From assembly GCA_039090855.1 (NCBI GenBank), contig CM077023.1, positions 79,087,127 to 79,151,126 on the forward strand: 64,000 nt of DNA. The letters run 5' to 3'. A program made the position numbers and the translations under genes. Below are positions 1 through 10,189 of the stretch, piece by piece. Every line of letters starts with the position of its first letter. Position 1 is the stretch's first letter. The notes beneath the pieces were generated by a model. That model was not told where the DNA came from and searched no databases. It saw only the letters and a list, made by a program, of their open reading frames with translations. Origin of the DNA: Macrothele yani (lineage: Eukaryota; Arthropoda; Arachnida; Araneae; Macrothelidae).

Positions 1-1055
1 GTATCAACATATTTTGTTTGATTTACAAGCTTGCCACGTTCCAGTTTAGGGTTGAGGTGTATCTTACATCTCACCAATCTAAGGTCACTGCCTGTGTTGA
101 ACCTATTTAGCACACTGCTGTCTTCGATGACGAATTTCTTTTTACACATAAAATTAATTTCACTTGTCCTTCCATTGGAGAGCCTCCATATCCATTTCGT
201 ATGTGGCTTTTTCTTCAAAAGGGAGTTCATGATGAAAAACCTTTCTGCCTCTGCAAACTCTACAAGAGTATTTCCACGCTGGTTTCTGTTGCCGTGACCG
301 AATTTACCTACCGAAGTTTCGTTCTGATGCTGTTGCCCTATTTTCGCATAGAAATCACCCATAATGATATTTGAGTGCTGCTTACTCTTGTTATTTAGAT
401 AACGAATTTCCTCATAAAATTCTTCAATTTCTTCTTCAGGATGACTTGTGGTGGGTGCATAAGTTTGAATAATCTGAGCCTTGTAACTTCTCGTGAGTTG
501 GATAACGAGTCGTGCAGCTCTGTCAGAGGAACTTTCAACATCTACAACTTTATCCTTCAGTTTCGTGTTTATTATAAATCTAACACCACAAGTTCTGCCA
601 GTATCTGTCCCACGATAGTAGAAGACATGTCCACTTTTCAGTTGAGTGAGATCCCCTCCTTTTCTTCTTAACTCGCTTAGTCCCACAATGTCCTAGTTGA
701 TCTTTTGGCGTTCCTCCTCCAATTCAAGGAGCCTTGAATCAGAAGATAGAGATCGTCCATTGAACGTAGCCAAGGTTAGCATCAGATGGCAGCTTAGTCC
801 GGTCCTCCCGTGATTTTTGCACCCTCTGTTGAGGTCCAAGTTTTCAGTATAAAATAATATTGGGGGGGGTGTGTGGCCATAACTAACAACGCTGGCCAAA
901 CCGGTTGGTGAGGGTGGGATAGCATTTCCTCTAATCACGATGCTATAGTTATACTGCTATGTGGCAGTCGCCAAAGCACCTTTAGTGGGAACAGGATGTA
1001 CCAGAAGAAGGCGGAATTGACATCTGTCAAGGAGAGGTTATGCTATGTTAGCGCA
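1..1055 (-). mobile_element. RTE-type LINE, 5' half, cut by window edge
   Basis: Reverse-strand copy of the RTE element that is nearly complete at 47297-50446. It covers the 5' leader (CCTCTCCTTGACA read on the minus strand near 1038) and the apurinic-type endonuclease region, and runs off the window at base 1. Several stops and frameshifts break the endonuclease frame, so it is dead. The 5' leader extends past 1038 to about 1055, sharing a GCGC(T/A)AAC start with the plus-strand copy at 1130, which suggests this is the true 5' end of the family. The assignment rests on direct alignment by eye with the copies at 44-53 kb. Confidence 0.85.
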
Positions 1056-1069
1056 TCGCCTGACCTTGC

Positions 1070-1130
1070 ATCCCATATATATATATATATATATACATAT
1101 ATACTGTATATATACAGTATATATATATTG
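1070..1130. repeat. AT microsatellite between two RTE 5' ends
   Basis: Alternating TA tract containing a palindromic TATATACAGTATATATA core. It separates the minus-strand RTE copy on the left from the plus-strand deleted copy on the right. Confidence 0.85.
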
Positions 1131-1537
1131 CGCAAACTTATCATGGTCTCGCCTCTCCTTGACAAATGTCAACCCCGCCTTCTCGTGGTGCATCCTGTTC
1201 CCACTAAAGGGGATCTGATGATTACCACATAGCGGCGTAACTGTTATAATACAGGGATTAGAGGAAATGTTATCCCACACTCACCAACCTGCTTGACCAG
1301 TGTGGTGAGTTATTTCCCCCAAAAAATGACTTTAAACTGATGTACCTGGCCAAGGCAGCGGCCAGTGTGACATGAAGGCAGAGGGTGCTACGAATCACCG
1401 GAGTACCGGGTTAGGCTGCCATCTGAAAACATGCCGGAGTAACATGGAGGACAGTGGCTCACGACAGACCGTTGTGGAGGAAACTTGGGGAGACCTTCAT
1501 CCACCAGTAGATTGGTAATAGTTGATAATGATGATGA
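1130..1537 (+). mobile_element. Internally deleted RTE derivative (about 400 bp)
   Basis: The left part (about 1130-1425) matches the RTE 5' leader and the first codons, including the GGCAGCGGCCAG segment and GGCTGCCATCTG. It then jumps directly to the RTE 3' end (ATGCCGGAGTAACATGG onward) and finishes with the GATGATGA tail. About 2.7 kb, including the endonuclease and reverse transcriptase, is missing. Both element ends are kept, which is the layout of a non-autonomous LINE derivative. It could equally be a single post-insertion deletion; one copy cannot tell. Confidence 0.75.
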
Positions 1538-1705
1538 CATATTTAATTTTGTTTTGTGCTTAACCTCTTGTCTTTCTTTTCCCGTTTTGTTTTTTGTTTT
1601 AGTAAACAACTTACAACACCGATTTCGTTCAAGTCTTGTTTTTCCCCTGTATACATATTTTTTCTTTATTTTTGATTTTTGTTTTGTTGTTTTGATTTCC
1701 ATCAC

Positions 1706-1710
<5 letters not shown>

Positions 1711-1737
<27 letters not shown>
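1711..1737. repeat. poly-T tract
   Basis: Run of about 27 T with no adjoining element recognised. The flanks (1540-2070) are T-rich and show no coding or repeat signal that I can assign. Confidence 0.8.
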
Positions 1738-1740
<3 letters not shown>

Positions 1741-2072
1741 GTATTTTGGGTCGAGCAAGGCGGAACTTTTTGCCTATTTCCAAATGCAGCTTTTAAAGTT
1801 TTTAAAATTTGTTCAAAATCAATCCCTCTGTTAAAAAAATTACATTCTCCAGCCCCTTTTATTAAAATCCAGTTTTATTCCTATCCCACATAAAACTTTT
1901 AAAGTCTCTCATAGAGAATAATTCATTTCAAGAAGACATTTTGGTCATAATTTCATCTTTCAGACTTCCTTCCAAACCTCCGAACTGGAATCCTAAATTT
2001 ACTGCATAGCGGGATTTTAAGCGAAGCATTAGGTGCTCTCACAGCTTCTTGGCGTAAACTGGAGAAATTCTC

Positions 2073-2178
2073 GGATCTTACTTCGGTGAGGTGTGCGTTT
2101 AGAGATTCTGGGATCTTATTTTGGTGAGGGGTGCGTTTAGAGATTCTGGGATCTTATTTTGGTGAGGGGTGTGTTTAG
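2073..2178. repeat. 38-bp tandem repeat, about 2.7 copies
   Basis: The unit starts GGGATCTTATTTTGGTGAGG and recurs at 2110 and 2148, with a diverged first copy at 2073. The small 69-residue open frame here is only a by-product of the repeat. Confidence 0.85.
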
Positions 2179-2762
2179 GGCCCTAAACTTCTACCTTGAA
2201 AATCATCCTCTCAGACCACACCTTCCTATGCTCAGGCAAAGGCAAAAACATTGCCAGAGTTGCAGAGAAACAACTTTTCCTTGTAGCTATGCTATTGCTC
2301 AAGAAAGCACAGCCCAATCTTCGAGATTTGTTGGAAATTTTTCTGCTGACTTACACTTAGGTGAGTAGGCTCTACAACTTTGCAATCCAAAACTTTTTCT
2401 AGCTTTCTTCATTTACGAGATAGCTTTCCAGGCCCCCCAATTAGAAGGTCTTGAGGGTCATTATCTCTTAAATAGATTATTTCGTCTCTTATCAATACCC
2501 GTTGATTCTGTTTCCCTGCTCCATTTCATTTTCGAGTTATCGAAGTGAGTTGCGACTTTTGCGAACACCTTGATTATAAAATCCTTTTGCAGTTTAAAAT
2601 ATTAATAACGTCTATTATGTAGGAGATAAAAGCAATCTGTAAAATGCCTGAAAACAGTAATTTATTCATGTTTTTTTGTTTACAATAAAGACATTCTTTT
2701 ATTTAAATTTTTCTTTACTAGTTTTTCGGATAATCTACCCTGTGCAATACCAAATAGCTTCA

Positions 2763-3020
2763 ATGGAAGAGAAAGTGGATTGTGTTCTCTGGTTAGCCAA
2801 ATTAAAATCCTCAACAGCAGTTAGAATAAAATTTGTCTTATTACAATAAGGAAGTACCACACAGGAATTCGATTACCAAGTGGATAAGGAAGTTTAAAGA
2901 AACTGTTTCCGTTAAGGATGTACCTCAAATTGGAAAACAGGGAATAAGCCAGGTGACTGCGGGATCTGTAGGACAAGCATTTTCTAAAAGTTTTAGAATG
3001 ATAGACAATAATGCTTTTGT
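2763..3020 (+). pseudogene. Transposase N-terminal (helix-turn-helix) fragment
   Basis: Starting at ATG 2763 the frame reads MEEKVDCVLWLAKLKS; after a frameshift near 2830 it continues as a basic segment with ITKWIRKFKETVSV and SVGQAFSKS. This is the N-terminal DNA-binding part of a family of mariner-like transposases abundant in arthropods. The catalytic half is absent here; a related catalytic half sits at 22958-23640, probably from a separate copy. No terminal repeats were found around it. Family assignment is from memory of the motif style and is moderate. Confidence 0.55.
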
Positions 3021-3059
3021 GCAAAGGTGGTGCACCTTGTCACTTTGCTTGTAGTGTTA

Positions 3060-3860
3060 GCCAATTTCTGGGCGAGATGTTTAGCCAGCTCAATCACCGG
3101 ATTTGTTCTTACTGGACTTTTCTCTACGAAGACATATTGAAAGTGTTCTTTATTCATCTAACACCTCATTCTGTAGGCGATCTTTGTGCTAAAATAAGTG
3201 ATCCGATAAATGCCATAACTGTAACCTAAATGCACAACGTGTTTGTGAAACTTCGAAAACGTATCATGCTTAGCATCCGTAATGATGGTAAACATGTTGA
3301 GACATAACAATCCCGAGATTAAATATACTAAAATTTGAATAAACTGATTTTTTGAAACATTCCACAGATTGATTTTATCTACCATAGAACAGCAGTTATT
3401 AAACTTTTTAGCCGCACAAAGATTTTATAATCACCCTATTTATATGCGTAAATGTATGCAGGTATTTTGCTGATAATAATTCTATCGAACTCAATTTTCC
3501 GTGAGAGCAGTAGGTACCATGACAGGAAAATCACTGTTAAGCCCACCTCTACCAGGCGGTGATTGGTAACAAAACTTTCCGGTTAAAGCTACATCGTTTC
3601 TGTACCTTTTTCAGGAAAACTGGTAAATAAAGCATGAATGAAATAAAATATTGTTATTGCGTGCATATGATTTTGTTATTAAACTGACTTGTTTATAATT
3701 TTTTCCCTTGGGGATTAACGAACTCCATGAGCATTTAGGATCATTGGGGTGTGGCTGCTGCTTTCATGAGGGAAGGGAATCCACGGGCCAGAGTTGGAAA
3801 CGGGTCAAAAATTTTCGACCCGGACGAGACCCGGACAAATCTACTTTGAACTATAAATTC
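3060..3860. other. Unassigned sequence
   Basis: No coding frame or known repeat recognised. A short hairpin (GGGTC ... GACCC) sits near 3810. Confidence 0.4.
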
Positions 3861-3868
3861 GATGTGAC

Positions 3869-4024
3869 GTACCTGCCAGCAGGACGCACACGACATAAAG
3901 GCAGATAGGAATCAGAACAAATGTCAGCGTAGCACAGTTGGTAGAGCGACTTGTTCCGGAATAAGCGGCCTCGGGTTCGGATCCCGGCGTAGACTAAAAA
4001 TGACGGAGAAATTTACTTCGTTAT
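3869..4024 (+). repeat. tRNA-derived SINE (family A), copy 1
   Basis: A tRNA-like head of 72 nt (3923-3994) begins GTCAGCG and ends CGTAGAC, with an A box (TAGCACAGTTGGTAGAGC) and a B box (GGGTTCGGATCCC). The same head with matching flanks on both sides occurs at 9821-9977, so it is an interspersed repeat rather than a host tRNA gene. Acceptor-stem mismatches in this copy support decay. Confidence 0.8.
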
Positions 4025-5280
4025 ACTTTAAATTAGGAATAAAATATTGTTTCAGCTATAGGTGCTCCCGAAAGACGTTAAATATAATAAAATTAAACAG
4101 TGAAGTGAATGGAAAGACTGAATGCATTTGTTACGAGTCTGAATGAACACAAATGCTTCGCACACGACTTCTTAAAAATAACACCCGTTTTTCATTATTT
4201 ATAGCATTTAGTTACTGTTTTTTTGGGTCAAAAAGATTCAAACTTATTGGCACTCTGACATCTTACAATATACCGGTGAATACGTTCTTCAGTTTGTTTC
4301 TTTGTGAAGTGTAATTCTTCATTCTAATCGTCAGGACAAATGAGACCAACTAAAAGTTCTGCCACGAGTTAGCATAAGCTGTATTTCTGGATATTTGTTT
4401 TTAGTGTTGGTGCATTTTTTTAAGGCAGCTGATCCCCGTTTTTGAGGTTATATTTATGAATGACTTGTAAATTGCAAAATTATAAGCAGTTCTGGGTTTT
4501 TTTCTTAAATATGTAGTTTATTCAAAATGTTAGTCTATCTAACCTTTTCTTGTTTGTTGTTTTCAAAAATGTAATACTGTTATTGCCAAAAAAAAAAAAA
4601 AAAGAAAAAATCTACTTTTGAGTGGGTTTCTTTTTTTTTTTTTTTTGCTTTTTTATTATCACAGTCGCAGTACCTCAAATTAGATAAATTGAACATCAGA
4701 ATACTTTTTCCGACTGACCTCACCTTGAACGTCCATCTCGTTCATTCATACTCTGTCGCTCGGTGGTCGAATGGTTGACGTTCCGAACTCCAAGGCCTGT
4801 TCAACGTATGTATGGTGTTAATTTTCTTTCTTCCTTGAACAATAGCCCTGAATTAGAAACGAAAACTTCCTCCTAGCCTCAGATGCTTATGGAAGTCGTT
4901 TAACTCAGAATATTCACTGTAGTAGTGTTATACGAAGTTTACCGACTGAGCGCGCTAATTCGGCGTACTGTAGTACGAAAAGAAGTTAAAACTCAAACTT
5001 CCGTTACTATGTTTTGCAAGATAGGTGTAATACTAGATTTAAAACAAAACTCACCATTCACAATTAAAAACGTCTGATGAAGCAACAAGAACGGTAAGCA
5101 CATCGTCAAACATCTTAAGCGTTAATTTTTCTCTGAGAAGTGATAACAACATATTTTTTAAATGATATCAATCACGAAGATGCATTTGTAAAACACGCAT
5201 TTATGCCCCAGTTGCCGCAATTTTGTATTAACACTGTAAAAATGGCAGTTAAGCGATGCATTTTTCAAATGTAAAACATA
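4025..5280. other. Unassigned AT-rich sequence
   Basis: Contains a poly-A tract near 4590, a poly-T tract near 4632 and no coding frame of interest. A weak tRNA-like A box near 4757 might be a decayed SINE. Confidence 0.4.
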
Positions 5281-5460
5281 TAAAAATGAACATAGAAAAG
5301 ACAAAAACAATGATATTTGGCTGAAAAGAGATCAAGAAAAAGATCATTCTGGAAGGCAAAGAACTTGAAAATGTGGAAAAATCCACTCATCTCGGAAGCT
5401 GTATAACATATGACTTAAACAGCAAAAAAGAAATTTCCATTAGAATTGCAAAGGGTATAT

Positions 5461-6654
5461 CATCATCATCATCATCATTGTCAACCATTATCAATCCACT
5501 GTTGGACGAAGGTCTCCCCAAGTTTCCTCCACAACGGTCTGACTTGTGCCAGTCTCCTCCATGTCACCCCTGCATACTTTCGAATTTCATCCACCCATCT
5601 CCCATGTGGTCTTCTGGGTCTTTTCCTGTCCCTTGGAATCCAATCTAAAATTTCGGCTGTCCATCGATGATCTGTCCTTCTGGCAGTATGTCCAGCCCAT
5701 TGCCATTTCAGGGATTTAACTCTGATCATGATGTCTTCCACTCTTGTCATTTTTCGGATCCACGAGTTCCTCTTCTTATCTCTCCTGGTTACACCAAGCA
5801 TGCACCTCTCCATGCTTCTTTGAGTTGTCTGCAGCCTTTGTATGTCTCTTTTAGTTAAGATCCACGTCTCTGCACCATACGTAAGCACTGGAAGGATGCA
5901 TTGATCAAACACTTTTCTTTTAAGACATAATGGCATATTGCTCTTGAAAATTATGCTGTTTCTTCCAAAAGCTCTCCAGGCAAGTTTTGTACGCCGATTA
6001 ATTTCTTCATCAATGTGACCCTCACTTGATATCTGCTGTCCAAGATAAACGTACGTGTCTGTTATCTCCAGCTTTTCTCCATCAATCGATAAATCTTCAT
6101 TTCTTGTAAAAGCATTGAACATCACTTTTGTCTTCTGAAAGTTCATTTTTAATCCCACTTCTTTACTCTTGTCAGCAAGTTCCTGGATCATACTCTGCAG
6201 CTCTGATGGGGTAGTTGCAAAAATGACTACGTCATCAGCAAAACGAAGGTGGGTTAGATAATCTCCATTAATCTTTATCCCCTTGTTTTCCCAGCTCAGG
6301 GACTGAAAAACACCCTCCAATGTGGCATTAAAGAGCTTCGGAGATATGGTGTCACCTTGTCTCACTCCCTTTCCAATTTTTACGTGTGTTGTATTTTCAA
6401 ACAGCCGAATCTTTGCACTTGCATTTTCATAGATGTTATTAATAATATTAATGTAGCATCTTCAATACCGCAGGTTTTCAGAGCCATTGTAACTGCTGAT
6501 GGTTTCACCGAATCAAAGGCTTTTTCATAATCGATAAAAGCCATGCACAATGGAAGTTCATATTCCCTCGCTCTTTCAATTAGTTCTCTCAACACGTGGA
6601 TATGATCTATTGTGCTGTAGCCACTCCTGAATCCAGCTTGTTCTCTCGGTTGAG
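5461..6654 (-). mobile_element. 5'-truncated RTE LINE inserted in an older LINE
   Basis: Reverse-strand RTE copy holding the last 1.2 kb: RT fingers/palm to C-terminus, then the ATG-repeat tail, seen as CATCATCAT at 5461. It is flanked by GTATAT at 5455-5460 and 6654-6659, a likely target-site duplication. Removing the insert and one GTATAT reconnects the older LINE frame, which supports the boundary independently. Confidence 0.88.
5481..6654 (-). pseudogene. RTE reverse transcriptase C-terminal fragment
   Basis: The open segment 5481-6365 (294 residues) begins within the RT palm at RQGDTISPKLFNATLE, keeps the catalytic FADDVVIF box, and ends with the DRKRPRRPHGRW and QQWIDNG C-terminus. Upstream, 6380-6654 carries IDYEKAFDSV in another frame; a small deletion at about 6452 (GAAGATGC to TACATT) shifts it. 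There is no N-terminus or endonuclease, so the copy is 5' truncated and not autonomous. Confidence 0.85.
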
Positions 6655-7149
6655 TATATAACACTGTTAAAAGCCATGGTTAAAAATTGGAAAAAACAGA
6701 GCTATTAGCCTAAAAACTAAGATGAGCGTTCTCGAGTCATGCATCTTCAGCAGCATGCTATATGGATGCAAGACTTGGACACTGACAAAGGAAAGTGCTA
6801 TCGTAAAATCTTACGAATCGGACGGACCCAGAGGATAAGAAATGAAGAAGTGTACAGAAGAATACAACTAAAAGAGACCATGTTCCAAAAAATCATACAG
6901 AGAAAACTAAGACTTTTTGGACACATCTGCAGAATGAAAAATGGCAAGAAGATAAAGACATTGGTGTTTGGCTTAATGAACGGAAGAAATGAAAAAGAAC
7001 GCCCTCGCCGTGTGTAGGCTGACGAGATTAAAGACTAGCGCGGTGGAACTCTTCAAGAACTGAGCCATTCCGCAATGAACAGACTTCAGTGGGACAATAT
7101 AGTTAAAATGGCAACATACACCTACGGGAATTGCACCTGTGGTTGATGA

Positions 7150-8555
7150 TGAAACCATATAAAAACTATTGTGCTGTAAATTGATTTGGGAAAATTGTAT
7201 CAACAATACTGATTCCGAAGGTTGGTCAGAATGGAATCTGGAGAAAGACGTCATTGTTATAATTCTTCAAAAATTTCTTCACTGGGATGTATCAGTAAAG
7301 TTATAGGTGCTTCAGAAATACAAAATTGATAATGTTTTAAGTTTTTTAGCTTTTGTGTGCAGGTGTTTGTTTCTAAACAGTCATTTAAACGCTAAGAACT
7401 TAGACAAATATAATCTAACGGCCAGTGCTCGTTCAACTAGGAACTACTTACTTAAGCATCCAATTCGTACTTGAATTCTTTACTTGTAGACTTACAGCTT
7501 GCAGACACAAACCCACGTTAACACTAACAACGTATCTGTTATTATGAGATAGCATTTTAACACTTATTCGACGTACAGATCATATTTGATTTTAGTAATA
7601 TCGAAGATAACCTGCGGTCCGTTTTATGCAGTATCTCTTCTTATGTAAAGATTGGGTGTGGCTTTTTATTTACTTTGACTCACTGTCAGCCTTTGCTGAA
7701 ACATATAAAGAAATTTGTAGGCTTTATACATTCTATGAAGAATGACATATAACAAAGAAGAAACATAATTTACCTACATTGTAAAAAATATGTGGTGTGA
7801 ATTCTGAAAAATAACGAAACTTTTCTGAAAATAACGTGCAACGAAGTTACCGGCAGGTGTCTGTCTTTTAACGAAATTTCCGTTTTTGAAAGTGCCAGTC
7901 TTTTTTTACTTCCGTATTTTCACAGAGTTTATGAAGTCATAAATTCCTTTTATTTCAGAAAAGTCCGTTTCAGGTTTTTTCGTATTTATACAGAAATTTC
8001 GCAAAATCGAAATCGCCGAATTTTTCAGTTCTGGTTTGATTCAACAGATAACACGCGTCTTGACCACTGTTCCAGAAAGACTTGGAAATGTGAATCACAT
8101 TCATGATAAAACTAATTGCACGATTAGGATTTTTTTGTCATTAATGCGAGGAATTTAGTCATTTTCTGTTGGAGCTCATTATTTTTTTGAATAGGTTTGT
8201 AATTTTTTTTTTTTTTCGTAGACCTTATACCAAATTAAGTATTATTTTTATCAAGATTTTTCGAAGCAGCAGAATGTCTTGGAACTTGAGATCTTTTTAA
8301 ACTGACAATGACTTTCAATTATCTGTAAAAAAAAGAGTGAAATGTGCTGTTTTATATTATTATTTCAGAAAATTCTAAATATAAAATTTACTGTTGATAG
8401 CTATACTAGCTTTTGTTTTAAGGGCTCCGCAGACCGATACATACACATCATACAATCATCACAATAATTTAAGTACACGGTTCCTTACGGTAACACAATA
8501 TATTTATAATTGCTTTTGCACAACATAGGGGAGAGGAGAAGAAATATATATACAC
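7150..8555. other. Unassigned AT-rich sequence
   Basis: No coding frame, terminal repeat or recognised repeat family seen. Confidence 0.4.
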
Positions 8556-8557
8556 AT

Positions 8558-8789
8558 TTTTTTTTTTTTTTTTTTTATTTATGGTTGGAGGTTTAACGAC
8601 TACCGTGAGTAACTCAATGGGCTATAAGCAGTGGCCAGTACCTAATTTAGGGTCACTGATTCCAGAAAAGGGAGTGAGCCAGCGCAGTAAGACAAACACA
8701 ACATCCATGCTTCAACTCGATTCGAACCCGGACCCACCTCGGATGAATGATCAGAAGCCATCGCTTGGCTACTGCGCAACCGGGGCGGA
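8558..8789 (-). repeat. tRNA-derived SINE (family B) with poly-A tail
   Basis: Read on the minus strand it begins with a tRNA-like head (GCCCCGGTTGCGCAGTAG), has a B box (GGGTTCGAATC), a body with CCCTAAATTAGG, then CGTTAAACC and a poly-A tail (the T run at 8560-8577). The same unit occurs at 10297, 17736, 21508, 40773, 57472, 57866 and 63024. Confidence 0.85.
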
Positions 8790-9030
8790 GAGAAGAAATA
8801 TCCTGTGCCACAATAACCAAAATTTATACGACATGCTAACCACAATATCCGATCTTTCTCTACAAAAATTCATAAACAGATCCTTCGACAGATAATTGAA
8901 ATTTAAAGTTAACCAAACCTCAAGTGTTCCGACGAATCGCTCCTGTTGCCCGAAATTTTTCGTCACATGCAGGGGCGGATCGGGTCAGCCAAACCAGGTG
9001 GGAAAATTTGGTCTTGCAGTCCACTATATA

Positions 9031-9250
9031 TCATCATCATCAACCAACATCAATCCACTGGTGGATGAAGGTCTTCTTAAGTTTCTTCCACAACGGTCTG
9101 TCTTGCGCCAGTCTCCTCCATGTCACTCCCGCATGCTTTCGAATTTCACCCACCAACTCCCATGTGCTAACGGACCACCGATGGACAACAACCGAAATTC
9201 TAGACTGGATTCCAAAGCACAGGAAAATACCCATAAGAAGACCATATATA
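9031..9250 (-). mobile_element. RTE 3' end with inverted 5' part (twin-priming structure)
   Basis: 9031-9165 is the RTE 3' terminus on the minus strand (tail CATCATCATC, then the C-terminal coding part). It joins at about 9170 to the immediately upstream RTE segment in plus orientation (GACCACCGATGG ... AGAAGACCAT). The two segments are neighbours in the intact element but point in opposite directions, the classical result of twin priming during target-primed reverse transcription. Confidence 0.75.
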
Positions 9251-9668
9251 TACATGTATATGTATATTAAAGAGCAAAGCCGAATACATAAGAAAAACTT
9301 TACAATTTAAAACGAAAGTTGCAAAACAACCTGAAGATCAAAACGCGCAACGCAGCAGTTATGAAAATTCAGAATTCACATTCTATTAAGAACAAACTGA
9401 AGCTAAAAAATTTTTTTAACTCATACCAAGTACAACATAGAAAAGGTTATGTATTGACCGGTGTGAGCAAAAAGAAAAAAAAAAAAAAAAAAGAACTGAA
9501 TGCAGAAAGTGTCGAGAATACTGAGCCTTGGCTTTATCAAGGACCAGCAAAAACTCTGCATTTTCTCACTTCCACAAAGACCTATTTGGAAATGGGTTTC
9601 TGCTGTTAAAAATTTTTTTAGCTTCAACTTGTTCTTAATAGAATATATATATATGGTCTTCTTATAGC
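9230..9668. repeat. Repeat R copy 1, partly folded back
   Basis: 9268-9605 matches the R repeat at 21755-22352 and, inverted, at 11135-11790. In this copy the right end is an inverted duplication of inner sequence: 9381-9419 (ATTCTATTAAGAACAAACTG) recurs inverted at 9607-9645, and the RTE-derived ATAAGAAGACCATATAT at 9232 recurs inverted at 9650-9667. The unit can therefore fold on itself. It sits inside the disrupted hAT-like repeat. Confidence 0.7.
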
Positions 9669-9820
9669 GGAACACCTTACTACATTAACACCTTACGTAC
9701 GTATAGCGGTACACCTTATAAATTCTCTCACGGAAAAAATCTGTTAGATACTGGATGGAAGAAAGCTGTTGAAATATGTAATGTAAAACTAATTCAGTTG
9801 TGAACATAATCTAAAAATTC

Positions 9821-9977
9821 AGTACCTGCCAGCAGGACGCACACGACATAAAGGCACATAGCAATCAGAATGAACGTCCACGTAGCTCAATTGGTAGAGT
9901 GACTTATTCCGGAATGAGGGGATCCGGGTTCGAATCCTGGCGTGGACAGAAATGACGGAGAAATTTACTTCGTTATA
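9821..9977 (+). repeat. tRNA-derived SINE (family A), copy 2
   Basis: The tRNA-like head at 9876-9947 has a perfect 7-bp acceptor pairing (GTCCACG with CGTGGAC), A box TAGCTCAATTGGTAGAGT, a CCG anticodon-like triplet, and B box GGGTTCGAATCC. The same flanks as the copy at 3869 (CCTGCCAGCAGGACGCACAC before, AATGACGGAGAAATTTAC after) identify it as a repeat. The fold itself is good enough that a tRNA scanner would probably score it as tRNA-Arg(CCG)-like. Confidence 0.8.
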
Positions 9978-9984
9978 GTCTCCA

Positions 9985-10185
9985 AGATTTCTAAAGGAGG
10001 GTACGGCATACCAATGACCCTGGTCTCCAAGCGCAACGACAGACGTCTAACTATAGTTAGCTTTAGCGTAATTAACTTAAAATAGCGTGCTTGGCCCGAT
10101 GTCACTTTTCTCACATAAGTACGGATAATTTTGACACGTCATTTAAGAGCAAAAGCCCAAGATATAGATAGAAGGAAACTTTTGG
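9985..10185. other. Unassigned sequence
   Basis: No feature recognised. Confidence 0.35.
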
Positions 10186-10189
10186 TACT

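Larger units (their letters stand above)
5286..7148 (+). pseudogene. Older non-LTR retrotransposon RT C-terminus, split by an RTE insertion
   Basis: The left part (5286-5460) reads NIEKTKTMIFG, an in-frame stop, then ELENVEKSTHLGSCI and RIAK. The right part (6655-7148) continues as SLKTKMSVLESCIFSS, MLYGCKTWTLTKE, CYRKILRIG, RIQLKE and RKLRLFGHICRM. Together they are the thumb and C-terminal region of a LINE reverse transcriptase of a different family from the RTE copies, although both share the YG-ETW/KTW style block. The frame holds several stops and frameshifts. An RTE element on the opposite strand (5461-6654) interrupts it exactly between RIAK and its continuation. The clade is not assigned. 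Confidence 0.75.
8970..9830 (+). mobile_element. hAT-like repeat split by an RTE insertion
   Basis: Begins CAGGGGCGGATCGG at 8970, a typical hAT terminal sequence. Its left 60 bp ends GTCCACTA at about 9028 and its right part resumes near 9665 (GCGGAACACCTTAC ... AAAAATCTGTTAGA). An uninterrupted relative lies at 43553-43740 (GGTCCACTACAG ... AAAAATCTGTTAAT), which shows that the 9030-9665 material is an insertion. No transposase is present. Confidence 0.65.

Noticed and set aside
9876..9947. Functional host tRNA gene
   Set aside because: The flanking sequence on both sides is repeated at 3869-4024, so it is a SINE head.
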